The notes under the pieces are model-generated. The model saw nothing but the letters and a program-made list of their open reading frames with translations. It was not told the DNA's origin and did not search any database. Below are positions 1-7,416 of a stretch of DNA of 64,000 bases, piece after piece (the stretch's first letter is position 1; each line of letters starts with the position of its first letter). Made by a program: the position numbers and the translations under genes. This DNA is from Peribacillus simplex (GTDB lineage Bacteria; Bacillota; Bacilli; Bacillales; DSM-1321): NCBI RefSeq assembly GCF_030123325.1, contig NZ_CP126106.1:1082001-1146000 (forward strand). The letters run 5' to 3'.

Positions 1-240
1 GAAGAAATCGATAAGGCAATAAAGTTAGGGCTGAATTACCCAATGGGACCATTTGAGCTAGGTGATTTGGTGGGATTGGATGCCCGTTTGAATAATTTAA
101 AATATTTACATAGTAAACTTGGTGAGAAATACCGCCCGGCCCCTCTTCTTGAACAGTATGTTAAAGCTGGCAGGCTCGGCCGCAAGACAGGTAAAGGTGT
201 GTACGATTATACAAAAGATGGCGAGTTGGTGAAGAAATGA
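1..240 (+). CDS. 3-hydroxyacyl-CoA (3-hydroxybutyryl-CoA) dehydrogenase, C-terminal fragment
   Basis: The reading frame is open from the first base, so the gene starts upstream of the window. The visible part is the C-terminal dimerisation domain of NAD-dependent 3-hydroxyacyl-CoA dehydrogenases: a PMGPFELGDLVGLD segment followed by the typical ending GRLGRKTGKGVYDY. Family members oxidise 3-hydroxyacyl-CoA to 3-oxoacyl-CoA. Its stop overlaps the thiolase start (ATGA), so the two are translationally coupled. With the thiolase, hydratase and PaaX that follow, this is probably the PaaH-type enzyme of phenylacetate degradation, although a general butyryl-CoA pathway enzyme looks the same from this fragment. 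Confidence 0.88.
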   Translation, partial: EEIDKAIKLGLNYPMGPFELGDLVGLDARLNNLKYLHSKLGEKYRPAPLLEQYVKAGRLGRKTGKGVYDYTKDGELVKK

Positions 241-1445
241 AGGATGTTGTGATTATTGATGCTGTGAGAACACCAATCGGAAGATATAAAGGAGCTTTGA
301 AAAGCGTTCGCCCGGATGACCTCGGTGCAATTGTAATCAAGGCGCTGACCGATCGCAATCCAGAGCTGCCGCCAGATCAAATTGAAGATGTCATCTTCGG
401 GAATGCAAATCAGGCAGGAGAGGATAATCGCGATGTGGCCAGGATGTCCGCCCTTTTAGCTGGTCTTCCGGTAAATGTGGCTGGAACGACAATAAATCGT
501 TTGTGTGGATCAGGATTGGATGCCGTCATGTATGCTGCACGCTCCATTGCTGTAGGTGAAGGCGATATTTATATCGCAGGCGGTACCGAAAGCATGACAA
601 GGGCGCCGTACGTCATGGCCAAACCTGAGAGTGAATTTCCGCGGGGTTCAATGGAGCTTCAGGATACAACGATCGGATGGCGCTTCACGAATGAGAAACT
701 TAAAGACATGTATGGCACGGATTCGATGCCTCAAACGGCTGAAAACGTCGCACGGCGTTTTTCGGTTTCAAGGGAGGATCAAGACCAATTCGCGTATCAA
801 AGCCAGCAAAAAGCAAAAAAAGCAGTGGAAAATGAGCGTTTCATTAATGAAATCGTACCTGTTCGATATACGGATCGTAAAGGGAATGAAGTCATTATCG
901 AGAAGGATGAACACCCTCGTCCTGATACGACGATCGATAAGTTGGAAAAACTCAAACCGATCTTTAAAGATGGCACTATAACGGCCGGTAATGCTTCAGG
1001 CGTAAATGATGGAGCCTCGGCATTACTTTTGATGAGTGCAGAAAAAGCACGGGAGCTTGGATTGAAACCCCTCGCCAAATATGTTGTAGGGGCGGTAGCG
1101 GGCTTAGAACCGTCCATTATGGGCCTTGGCCCGATTCATGCCACTAAAAAAGCATTGGAAAGGGCAAACTTGACGATTGAAGACATCGGGCTAGTGGAAT
1201 TGAATGAAGCATTCGCTTCCCAATCCTTGGAGTGCATCCGCCAATTGAAATTGGATCAGGAGAAAGTGAATGTCAACGGCGGGGCAATAGCGTTTGGCCA
1301 TCCGCTAGGTGCAAGCGGGGCGCGCATTTTAACAACGCTCGTCCACGAGATGAAAAAGCGGAATGTCCGCTATGGTCTTGCTACGATGTGTGTAGGCGTT
1401 GGCCAAGGCATTTCAGCCATTATAGAAAATATTGAAAAAGAATGA
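237..1445 (+). CDS. paaJ: Acetyl-CoA acyltransferase (thiolase), PaaJ-like
   Basis: A 402-residue thiolase, full length for the family. The nucleophilic cysteine lies in NRLCGSGLDAV near residue 90, with the GGTESMTRAPY segment after it. The C-terminal half carries NEAFASQ, the GGAIAFGHPLGASGAR block with the catalytic histidine, and the second catalytic cysteine in MCVGVGQG. It would cleave a 3-oxoacyl-CoA (3-oxoadipyl-CoA if this is the phenylacetate pathway) with CoA to give acetyl-CoA. The start overlaps the stop of the preceding dehydrogenase by 4 bases. Neighbours, especially PaaX, favour a phenylacetate role; sequence alone cannot exclude a general beta-oxidation thiolase. Confidence 0.9.
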   Translation: MKDVVIIDAVRTPIGRYKGALKSVRPDDLGAIVIKALTDRNPELPPDQIEDVIFGNANQAGEDNRDVARMSALLAGLPVNVAGTTINRLCGSGLDAVMYAARSIAVGEGDIYIAGGTESMTRAPYVMAKPESEFPRGSMELQDTTIGWRFTNEKLKDMYGTDSMPQTAENVARRFSVSREDQDQFAYQSQQKAKKAVENERFINEIVPVRYTDRKGNEVIIEKDEHPRPDTTIDKLEKLKPIFKDGTITAGNASGVNDGASALLLMSAEKARELGLKPLAKYVVGAVAGLEPSIMGLGPIHATKKALERANLTIEDIGLVELNEAFASQSLECIRQLKLDQEKVNVNGGAIAFGHPLGASGARILTTLVHEMKKRNVRYGLATMCVGVGQGISAIIENIEKE

Positions 1446-1457
1446 TGATGGGGCCGG

Positions 1458-1496
1458 CCCTTATTAGATTTATCTGCATAAGGGTCATTTTTTTTA
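1458..1496 (+). terminator. Terminator-like hairpin between thiolase and hydratase
   Basis: CCCTTAT and ATAAGGG arms with a 13-base loop are followed by TCA and a run of eight T. It sits inside an otherwise colinear operon, so it may act as a partial attenuator that lowers expression of the hydratase. Confidence 0.6.
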
Positions 1497-1510
1497 GGGG
1501 GAGAAGACTC

Positions 1511-2290
1511 ATGTCCAAGATTATTTATAAAGTGATAAATCAAATCGGTTATGTAACAGTGAATCGGCCCGACGTATTGAACTGCTTCGACTATGAGACT
1601 CTTTGTGAACTTCAGGAAGTCATCGATGCGGTTTATTATGACGGCGATATCCGTGTCGTCATTTTCACCGGTGCAGGGGAAAAGGCCTTCAGCGCGGGTG
1701 CGGATTTGAAAGAAAGGAAGTCTTTGAATGATGCGGAAGTAAGAAGGAACGTTAAAGCGATTCGCGATGTTTTTAATAGTATCGCAGGGCTTCCGCAGCC
1801 AACGATAGCTGCCGTCAATGGATATGCATTGGGGGGAGGATTTGAATGGCTGCTTTCATGTGACTTTGCAATTGCTGCTGCCGAAGGTGTTTCTTTGGGG
1901 CTCACTGAAACTAGCTGGGCCATTATTCCTGGGGCAGGCGGTACTCAGCGGCTGCCGAGATTGATTGGGGAAATGAAAGCGAAGGAATTGATCTTCACCG
2001 CTAAAAAATTGACTGCAGAAGAGGCATGTCAATTAGGGATCCTTTTGAAGGTCGTGCCAAGGGATCAACTGATGTCAGCCTGTGAGGAATTGGCAGCCAA
2101 TATCATGAAAAATGGGCCGATTGCAGTCAAACAAGCCAAATATGCGATTGACCAAGGACTGAATACGGATTTGCAAACCGGAATGGCCATAGAGGGAAAA
2201 GCCTATGAATTGACCATCCCGACTCAAGACAGATTGGAAGCGCTCCTGGCATTCAGTGAACGGAGAAAAGCACGATTTACTGGTGAATAA
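1511..2290 (+). CDS. Enoyl-CoA hydratase/isomerase
   Basis: A 259-residue crotonase-fold protein. The CoA/oxyanion-hole motifs are visible: AFSAGADLKE around residue 65 and NGYALGGGFEWLLSCD around residue 107, followed by PGAGGTQRLPR around 137. It would hydrate enoyl-CoA to 3-hydroxyacyl-CoA. I chose the ATG at 1511 because it follows a purine-rich AGGGGGAGAAG ribosome-binding site; the longer frame from 1442 runs through the terminator hairpin and gives an unlikely N-terminus. The gene follows the dehydrogenase and thiolase genes and precedes paaX, so a PaaF/PaaG-type role in phenylacetyl-CoA breakdown is likely; the exact substrate is inference. Confidence 0.88.
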   Translation: MSKIIYKVINQIGYVTVNRPDVLNCFDYETLCELQEVIDAVYYDGDIRVVIFTGAGEKAFSAGADLKERKSLNDAEVRRNVKAIRDVFNSIAGLPQPTIAAVNGYALGGGFEWLLSCDFAIAAAEGVSLGLTETSWAIIPGAGGTQRLPRLIGEMKAKELIFTAKKLTAEEACQLGILLKVVPRDQLMSACEELAANIMKNGPIAVKQAKYAIDQGLNTDLQTGMAIEGKAYELTIPTQDRLEALLAFSERRKARFTGE

Positions 2291-2292
2291 TA

Positions 2293-2320
2293 TTGCGCTT
2301 TCTTTTAAAAAAGATATAAT
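2293..2320 (+). promoter_or_regulatory. Probable sigma-A promoter of paaX
   Basis: TTGCGC at 2293-2298 and TATAAT at 2315-2320 are separated by 16 bases, just upstream of the paaX start. PaaX proteins often autoregulate, so an operator may lie nearby, but I could not identify one with confidence. Confidence 0.5.
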
Positions 2321-2366
2321 AATTATTATGTCTTCCGTGTGAAAATAGTAACAATGTAAGGGCGAG

Positions 2367-3257
2367 GTGAGAAAGATAGGTACTAACACTCAATCCATGA
2401 TTTTTACGATATACGGCGATTATATCCGTAACTATGGTAATAAAATCTGGATAGGCAGTTTAATTCGTTTATTAAAGGAATTCGGCCATAATGAGCAGGG
2501 CGTACGTGTTGCCGTTTCACGAATGGTCAAGCAAGGATGGATTCAGTCAGAGAAGCAGGGAAATAAAAGCTATTATTTTTTGACTGATCGCGGTGTACAG
2601 AGAATGGATGAAGCGGCCAATCGCATATATAAGATGAAACCGAATGAGTGGGATGGTAAATGGCGTATCTTAATGTACACGATCCCTGAAGATAAGCGGC
2701 AATTACGGGATGATCTCCGTAAAGAATTATTATGGAGCGGGTTTGGCAGTTTTTCAAGTGGTTGCTGGATTTCACCTAATGATTTGGAGAAACAAATCAA
2801 TCGCTTAATCGAGAAATATGACATCAAAAAATATGTTGATTTTTTCATTTCGGAGTACAAAGGTCCAAAAGAAAACCAATCGCTTGTAGAGAAAAGCTGG
2901 CATTTAGAAGAGATTGAAAATAAATATGAAGAATTCATCGAGAAATACAGCAAACAATTCATCGTTCATCAAAGCATCATTAACAGGGGCGAAATGTCCG
3001 ATGCCGATTGTTTTGTGGAACGAACGAACTTGGTGCATGAATACCGTAAATTTTTATTTATCGATCCGGGCCTGCCAAAGGAACTTCTCCCTTCAAAGTG
3101 GAATGGGAATCATGCCGCTCTTTTATTTAGCCAGTATTATCAAGTCTTGGCTGAACCAGCAAGCCGTTTCTTTGAAAGCGTATTTCAGGAAAACAATGAT
3201 TTATGCCGGAAAGACGAAACCTATGATGCCAAGGACCATCCACTTATCATTAAGTGA
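2367..3257 (+). CDS. paaX: PaaX-family transcriptional repressor
   Basis: A 296-residue PaaX-type repressor. The N-terminal winged helix-turn-helix is seen in SLIRLLKEFGHNEQGVRVAVSRMVKQG (about residues 30-55), followed by the PaaX central domain (WDGKWRILMYTIPEDKR, then SGFGSFSSGCWISP). PaaX proteins repress phenylacetate catabolism genes and are released by phenylacetyl-CoA. The start is GTG with AAGGGCGAG just ahead; an ATG at 2398 is an alternative but has no good ribosome-binding site. The gene lies downstream of the CoA-degradation genes it probably controls, with its own promoter. Confidence 0.92.
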   Translation: MRKIGTNTQSMIFTIYGDYIRNYGNKIWIGSLIRLLKEFGHNEQGVRVAVSRMVKQGWIQSEKQGNKSYYFLTDRGVQRMDEAANRIYKMKPNEWDGKWRILMYTIPEDKRQLRDDLRKELLWSGFGSFSSGCWISPNDLEKQINRLIEKYDIKKYVDFFISEYKGPKENQSLVEKSWHLEEIENKYEEFIEKYSKQFIVHQSIINRGEMSDADCFVERTNLVHEYRKFLFIDPGLPKELLPSKWNGNHAALLFSQYYQVLAEPASRFFESVFQENNDLCRKDETYDAKDHPLIIK

Positions 3258-3303
3258 AAAAGAGCTTCAGCCAGTCGCTAAGACGACTTGCAGAAGCTCT
3301 TTT
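3257..3303. terminator. Bidirectional terminator between paaX and the carbonic-anhydrase-like gene
   Basis: AAAAGAGCTTC and GAAGCTCTTTT form an 11-bp stem. It has A and T runs on either side and lies between two convergent genes. Confidence 0.85.
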
Positions 3304-3332
3304 CACATTATCATTTTCGACTTCTGCAATAA

Positions 3333-3845
3333 TTAATCAAGTATCCCTTTGAAGTCTTTCCCTTTTTGAACATATGTATCGATGGAAAGTTGGATCAATT
3401 CAAGGTCTTTATTGTTCAATCTGCGAACCACTTTCCCAGGGGAACCAATAACCAGTGAACGTGGAGGTATGATTTTGCCAGAGGAAATCAATGTGTTCGC
3501 TCCGATGATGCATTCTTCGCCGATCTCTACATTATCCAATATCGTTGAACCCATTCCAATAATGGACCGTTTGCCTATTTTACAACCATGCAGGATAACA
3601 TTGTGACCAACCGTCACTTCGTCTTCAATTACAACTGGGCATCCTTCAAATAAATGAATGGTGGAGTTATCTTGTATACTGCATTTTTCTCCTATTGTAA
3701 TTGAATCTTCATCACCGCGCAGTACTGCATTAAACCAAATGGTAGAGTCTTTCCCAATCGAAATATCACCGATTAAATGAGCGCCAGGTGCCACGAAAGC
3801 AGTATCATCAATGGATGGTTTTTTATTATTATACGGAATAATCAT
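3333..3845 (-). CDS. Gamma-carbonic-anhydrase-like hexapeptide protein (PaaY/YtoA-like)
   Basis: A 170-residue left-handed beta-helix protein built of hexapeptide repeats such as IGDISIGKDSTIWFN and IGEKCSIQDNSTIH. The gamma-class metal-binding histidines are in TVGHNVILHGCKIG and in the earlier NSTIHLF. In phenylacetate clusters this family appears as PaaY, a thioesterase-like helper; elsewhere it is annotated YtoA/YrdA. It is convergent with paaX. Its start ATG at 3845 follows AAAAAGGAGCGAGACT. The family is clear; a specific phenylacetate role is inference from location. Confidence 0.85.
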   Translation of the reverse strand: MIIPYNNKKPSIDDTAFVAPGAHLIGDISIGKDSTIWFNAVLRGDEDSITIGEKCSIQDNSTIHLFEGCPVVIEDEVTVGHNVILHGCKIGKRSIIGMGSTILDNVEIGEECIIGANTLISSGKIIPPRSLVIGSPGKVVRRLNNKDLELIQLSIDTYVQKGKDFKGILD

Positions 3846-3925
3846 AGTCTCGCTCCTTTTTGAAAAGTCAGAATTGTTTTTCTAATGAATATAGTATAAC
3901 ATTAAATTGACAGGGGGGGATAAAA

Positions 3926-4891
3926 GTGAAATATATTTGTGAACTTTTTGCGATAAAATATCCCATTATACAAGGCGGCATGGGGAATATAAGCAATGCA
4001 AGTCTTGCAGCTGCAGTATCCAATGCAGGGGGACTAGGAACAATAGGGTGCGGTACCATGAATCCTGAACAGGTAGAAGCCATCATTCTCGAAACTAAAG
4101 ATAAAACCAATAACAATTTTGCGTTGAACATTCCAATAAACGTTAATCCATATACTGATGAGTTAGTGAATCTTGTCCTGAAGCATGATATACCTGTAGT
4201 TTCCTTATCTGCAGGAAATCCTGCGCCTTTCATTCCACTATTACAAAAAAAGAATGTGAAAGTGATCGCCATCGTTGCGTCGGTCAAGCATGCGCAAAAA
4301 GCGCAAGCCGCAGGGGCTGATGTGTTGGTCGCAGAAGGGTTTGAAGCTGCCGGCATCAATTCGAACCTGGAAATGACGACCTTTACACTCATTCCGCAAA
4401 TCAGCAAGCATGTGACGCTTCCAGTTTTGGCCGCTGGCGGGATAGGAAATGGACAGGGTTTGGCAGCGGCATTGATGTTGGGGGCTTCAGGAGTCCAATT
4501 AGGGACCAGGCTGATCGCTACACAAGAAGCACCGTTCCATCCGTCATATAAACAGAAACTAATCGAAGCGATGGGCAATGATACGGTAATTCTGGGCAGA
4601 ACATTTGGCCAGGTAAGAAGAGTATTGAAGGACCCATATTCCGAGAAGGTCCTGGATTTGGAAAAACAGGGACTGTCCCCTGTAAATTATCGTGAAATGA
4701 CCTCTGAAGTCCATCATATTAATGGGGCGATGAACGGCGATGTTAACAATGGATTCATGAACAGCGGCCAGGTCGCTGGATTGATTGACGATATACCCAC
4801 GGTAAAGGAATTACTTGATGGCATGATGAAAGATGCGAAAAAACAAATGGAGGATGGATTGAGCAGGCTCTCTGCCCCTTTTATGATTTGA
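3926..4891 (+). CDS. Nitronate monooxygenase / FabK-like FMN oxidoreductase
   Basis: A 321-residue FMN-dependent TIM-barrel protein. It begins with YPIIQGGMGNISNASLAAAVSNAGGLG, typical of 2-nitropropane dioxygenases. The FMN phosphate-binding part is LPVLAAGGIGNGQGLAAALMLGASGVQLGTR around residues 170-205, and the GADVLVAEGFEAAG segment is also conserved. Family members oxidise alkyl nitronates; FabK enoyl-ACP reductases share the fold and cannot be excluded. The ATG at 3926 follows GGGGGGATAAAA. It is a single-gene unit with its own terminator. A second member of the family occurs at 27658-28674. Confidence 0.87.
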   Translation: MKYICELFAIKYPIIQGGMGNISNASLAAAVSNAGGLGTIGCGTMNPEQVEAIILETKDKTNNNFALNIPINVNPYTDELVNLVLKHDIPVVSLSAGNPAPFIPLLQKKNVKVIAIVASVKHAQKAQAAGADVLVAEGFEAAGINSNLEMTTFTLIPQISKHVTLPVLAAGGIGNGQGLAAALMLGASGVQLGTRLIATQEAPFHPSYKQKLIEAMGNDTVILGRTFGQVRRVLKDPYSEKVLDLEKQGLSPVNYREMTSEVHHINGAMNGDVNNGFMNSGQVAGLIDDIPTVKELLDGMMKDAKKQMEDGLSRLSAPFMI

Positions 4892-4950
4892 GAGCGGAGG
4901 GAGCCAATCTTGTCATTAGTTCATGGGTTTATTCCTTGGTAAACTACTTA

Positions 4951-4982
4951 AAGCTTGAGGTCAATCGTCCTCAAGCTTTTTT
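4951..4982 (+). terminator. Terminator after nitronate monooxygenase
   Basis: AAGCTTGAGG and CCTCAAGCTT form a 10-bp stem around an 8-base loop and are followed by a T run. Confidence 0.88.
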
Positions 4983-5143
4983 CCTTTCTGGACCTTCTGA
5001 AATTATATGATCATTTTTCAAACCTTATGTGAATAGCCCGAAAACATAAAATGGACTCCATGAGGTACATTGTTTTAGGATAACATTTTGGGAAAATGTG
5101 ATTGAACTTGTGATACAATGGAAAATGTCCTATTTGAAATCAA

Positions 5144-5177
5144 GGGGTGCCCAGAATCAATCTGGGAGCACCCCTTT
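5144..5177 (+). promoter_or_regulatory. Terminator-like hairpin upstream of dedA (possible attenuator)
   Basis: GGGGTGCCCAG pairs with CTGGGAGCACCCC around a short loop and is followed by TTTT. It lies between a promoter-like region (TGATACAAT near 5111) and the dedA ribosome-binding site, which fits leader attenuation. It is too far from the upstream gene to be its terminator, since that gene already has one at 4951-4982. Confidence 0.55.
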
Positions 5178-5212
5178 TATATGTAATAAAAGTTAGAAAA
5201 GGGGAAACCTCT

Positions 5213-5824
5213 ATGGAAACTTTAATAATGGATATGATTGAAGCGTTTAAATCTTTATCCTATTTCGGTGTGTTGCTAGCATTGACTTTTGAATTCATTC
5301 CTGCTGAAATCGTTTTGCCACTGGCTGGATACTGGGTTTATCAAGGTGATATGAATTTATACTTGACGATCCTTGCCGGTTCGTTTGGTGGGGTAACGGG
5401 CCCATTGACGCTTTATGCTTTAGGCAAGTATGGAGGGAGACCGCTTGTATTAAAGTTCGGGAAATACTTTTTGATCAAAAATGAGCAGTTGAATAAGGCT
5501 GACCGATTCTTTGAAAGGTTTGGTGGGGGAATTGCATTCTTTGGTCGATTTGTACCAGGCATTCGTACCGCCGTTTCGCTGCCATGCGGAATATTGAAAA
5601 TGAGTATTTGGAAATTCATTTTATATACCTATATGGCGATGCTTCCTGTTACAAGCGTTTATGTTTATCTAGGGTACAAGTTAGGACCGAGATGGGAGCA
5701 GGCAGGAGCCATCTTTTCACAATATGCGAATTTCTTGCTTATCCCCATCGCACTTATAATCATTTGGTTCATTATGAAGACTCAAAAACAAAAGCAAAGA
5801 CAAAAACTAAAAGTCAATTCATAA
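5213..5824 (+). CDS. DedA-family integral membrane protein
   Basis: A 203-residue DedA/VTT-domain membrane protein. The motif ALTFEFIPAEIVLPLAGY near the N-terminus, the GRPLVLKFGKY segment and the FGRFVPGIRTAVSLPCGI signature (about residues 105-125) are typical, with hydrophobic segments between and a basic C-terminal tail. DedA proteins act as lipid carriers or scramblases for undecaprenyl phosphate or phosphatidylethanolamine, with effects on envelope homeostasis. The ATG at 5213 follows AAAAGGGGAAACCTCT; the longer frame to 5147 runs into the leader hairpin and is rejected. A paralogue lies at 37807-38439. Confidence 0.88.
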   Translation: METLIMDMIEAFKSLSYFGVLLALTFEFIPAEIVLPLAGYWVYQGDMNLYLTILAGSFGGVTGPLTLYALGKYGGRPLVLKFGKYFLIKNEQLNKADRFFERFGGGIAFFGRFVPGIRTAVSLPCGILKMSIWKFILYTYMAMLPVTSVYVYLGYKLGPRWEQAGAIFSQYANFLLIPIALIIIWFIMKTQKQKQRQKLKVNS

Positions 5825-5829
5825 CAAAG

Positions 5830-5855
5830 AAGGCGCCTTGATCGGGCGCCTTTTT
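5830..5855 (+). terminator. Terminator after dedA
   Basis: AAGGCGCC and GGGCGCCTT arms are followed by a T run. It is shared in space with the 3' end of the convergent small spore gene. Confidence 0.8.
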
Positions 5856-5869
5856 GATTTATGTCATTA

Positions 5870-6013
5870 TTAGCAGCATCCACCGAAACCGCCGCCGAAT
5901 CCCCAACTGCATCCGATGATGATCAACAAGATGAATAATACGATCAGCAGTGCAAATCCGTTATCGAAACCGCCGAAGCCGCTGTCGCAACAATCGTTAC
6001 AATTTCCACCCAT
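5870..6013 (-). CDS. YjcZ-family small sporulation protein
   Basis: A 47-residue protein with a Gly/Cys-rich head (MGGNCNDCCDSGFGGFDNG), one hydrophobic segment FALLIVLFILLIIIGC, and a Gly-rich, CC-ending tail. This organisation is that of the YjcZ family of small spore-associated proteins. A perfect GAGGAGGAAATCAA ribosome-binding site precedes the ATG. It is convergent with dedA. The family assignment rests on composition and layout because the protein is so short. It supports an endospore-forming host. Confidence 0.8.
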   Translation of the reverse strand: MGGNCNDCCDSGFGGFDNGFALLIVLFILLIIIGCSWGFGGGFGGCC

Positions 6014-6229
6014 TTGATTTCCTCCTCAATACATATAATGAATTACATACCTAGCAAAACATCTTTACCGGGAATACTTCATACTATGTATTCTAGGCCG
6101 AAGTGTTTGCTTATTCATAAAAAATGGGCGTGGGCAATAGGGGGAAATAAGCCCGAATATTTTTTTGATTTCGTTTTGAATGTTATAATATACCATGTGG
6201 ATTGTGGGGGAAGGGAGCTGAACTAAGTC

Positions 6230-6973
6230 ATGAAAGTTGCCATTATAACGGATGTGCATGGAAATGCTTCAGCGTTAAAAGCCGTTCTTAGGGATATTGA
6301 TCAAAGGGAAGATATAGATCGACTTTATTGTCTGGGAGATATGGTCGGGATTGGCCCTGATACAAATGAAGTCCTTGAACTTTTATTTTCAAGAAATGAT
6401 GTATCGATGATAACTGGAAATCATGATGAAGCTGTCCTGGCCATCATTAACGGGGAGCCGCATCCGGACGGTCATATTCATGTTAAGGAGCATCATGAAT
6501 GGATAGCTGAAAGGATGCAGCGGAAATTCATAAATGAATTGGAAAAATTGCCTCGAACCATACATCATATCATTAATGATCACTCCGTTTACTTCACCCA
6601 TTATCACTTGGAATCGAAGAAATTGGATGAGCACATAAGCCAAAATCCATTTAGTAAAATAGTTGAACCGAATTTAAATAACTTAGAAATGCTTTTCAAA
6701 GATCAGCATCACGATTTAATAGGATTTGGACATCATCATCCTATCCACCTCTTTAAAAATGACCGGACGATATTCCTGAACCCTGGTTCTCTTGGCTGCA
6801 ATGGTGAACCAATTGCTCCTTATGCCATTGTTACGATTGAAAATTCCGGTATACAGGTAAAGCTTGAAAAAGTCGCCTATGATAATACGTCGTTCCTGTT
6901 ATCGTATCAAAGTTTACAAGTTCCAGAGCATGAATTCATTATACGTGCCTTCCATGGCGGGCAGCAGGCCTAA
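6230..6973 (+). CDS. Calcineurin-like metallophosphoesterase family protein
   Basis: A 247-residue metallophosphoesterase. The di-metal ligands are in ITDVHGN (residues 6-12), LGDMVGIGP (about 36), TGNHDEAV (about 63), FTHYHLES and GFGHHHPIH (about 165-170), followed by LNPGSLGCNG, the usual closing motif. It probably hydrolyses a phosphomonoester or phosphodiester; the substrate cannot be read from the sequence. The ATG at 6230 lies downstream of a GGGGGAAGGGAGC ribosome-binding site. It may be co-transcribed with the small gene at 7073. Confidence 0.88.
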   Translation: MKVAIITDVHGNASALKAVLRDIDQREDIDRLYCLGDMVGIGPDTNEVLELLFSRNDVSMITGNHDEAVLAIINGEPHPDGHIHVKEHHEWIAERMQRKFINELEKLPRTIHHIINDHSVYFTHYHLESKKLDEHISQNPFSKIVEPNLNNLEMLFKDQHHDLIGFGHHHPIHLFKNDRTIFLNPGSLGCNGEPIAPYAIVTIENSGIQVKLEKVAYDNTSFLLSYQSLQVPEHEFIIRAFHGGQQA

Positions 6974-7072
6974 TACGTTTATAATTGATGAAGTATGGGA
7001 AAATGTTGAGCATAAAGGTACATGCCTGTGGATACGATAATAGGCAAAACATCATGATGCTGGAGGTAGGTT

Positions 7073-7207
7073 ATGAAGGAAAAGGAACTGGAACAGTTAA
7101 GTCAAGAGCAGGAAGAGATGGAACGTCATAGTCTTGTCTGTAATGATGAATTGTTTAATAAGGATCTGCACGCAATTGTCGATGATACGATGCAAGAGGA
7201 TAGATAA
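7073..7207 (+). CDS. Small hydrophilic protein of unknown function
   Basis: A 44-residue reading frame starting 6 bases after a strong GGAGGTAGG ribosome-binding site and ending directly before a terminator. It is very rich in Glu and Gln (KEKELEQLSQEQEEMERH) and has one cysteine. I do not recognise the family. The quality of the translation signals and the tightly placed terminator support it as real. It may form an operon with the phosphoesterase 100 bases upstream. Confidence 0.55.
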   Translation: MKEKELEQLSQEQEEMERHSLVCNDELFNKDLHAIVDDTMQEDR

Positions 7208-7214
7208 ACGGGGA

Positions 7215-7249
7215 AAACGCTGCAGGAAATGTCTGTAGCGTTTATTTTT
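7215..7249 (+). terminator. Terminator
   Basis: AAACGCTGCAG and CTGTAGCGTTT arms, with one mismatch, are followed by TATTTTTA. Confidence 0.75.
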
Positions 7250-7351
7250 ACTTTGGAATGGGTTGAATGCAGAATTTTGGTTTTTCGCAAAAGGTCTCGT
7301 CCTGCTTGTTTCCATAACCCTTTTTCTGCCAGGGAATCCCGGAAATGAATC

Positions 7352-7399
7352 ATTTGAAACCATTCTGGATTTATCCCATACTATATATAAGTTTCAAAT
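7352..7399. promoter_or_regulatory. Inverted repeat upstream of czcD (possible operator)
   Basis: ATTTGAAAC at 7352-7360 is repeated inverted as GTTTCAAAT at 7391-7399, a perfect 9-bp match with a 30-base spacer that contains a TATA-like region (TACTATATATAA). A metal-responsive repressor could bind here; this is inference. Confidence 0.35.
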
Positions 7400-7416
7400 C
7401 CGAGAGGAGGGATGGC

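Noticed and set aside
5147..5212. N-terminal extension of DedA
   Set aside because: The extension would be translated from within the leader hairpin; the ATG at 5213 has a proper ribosome-binding site.
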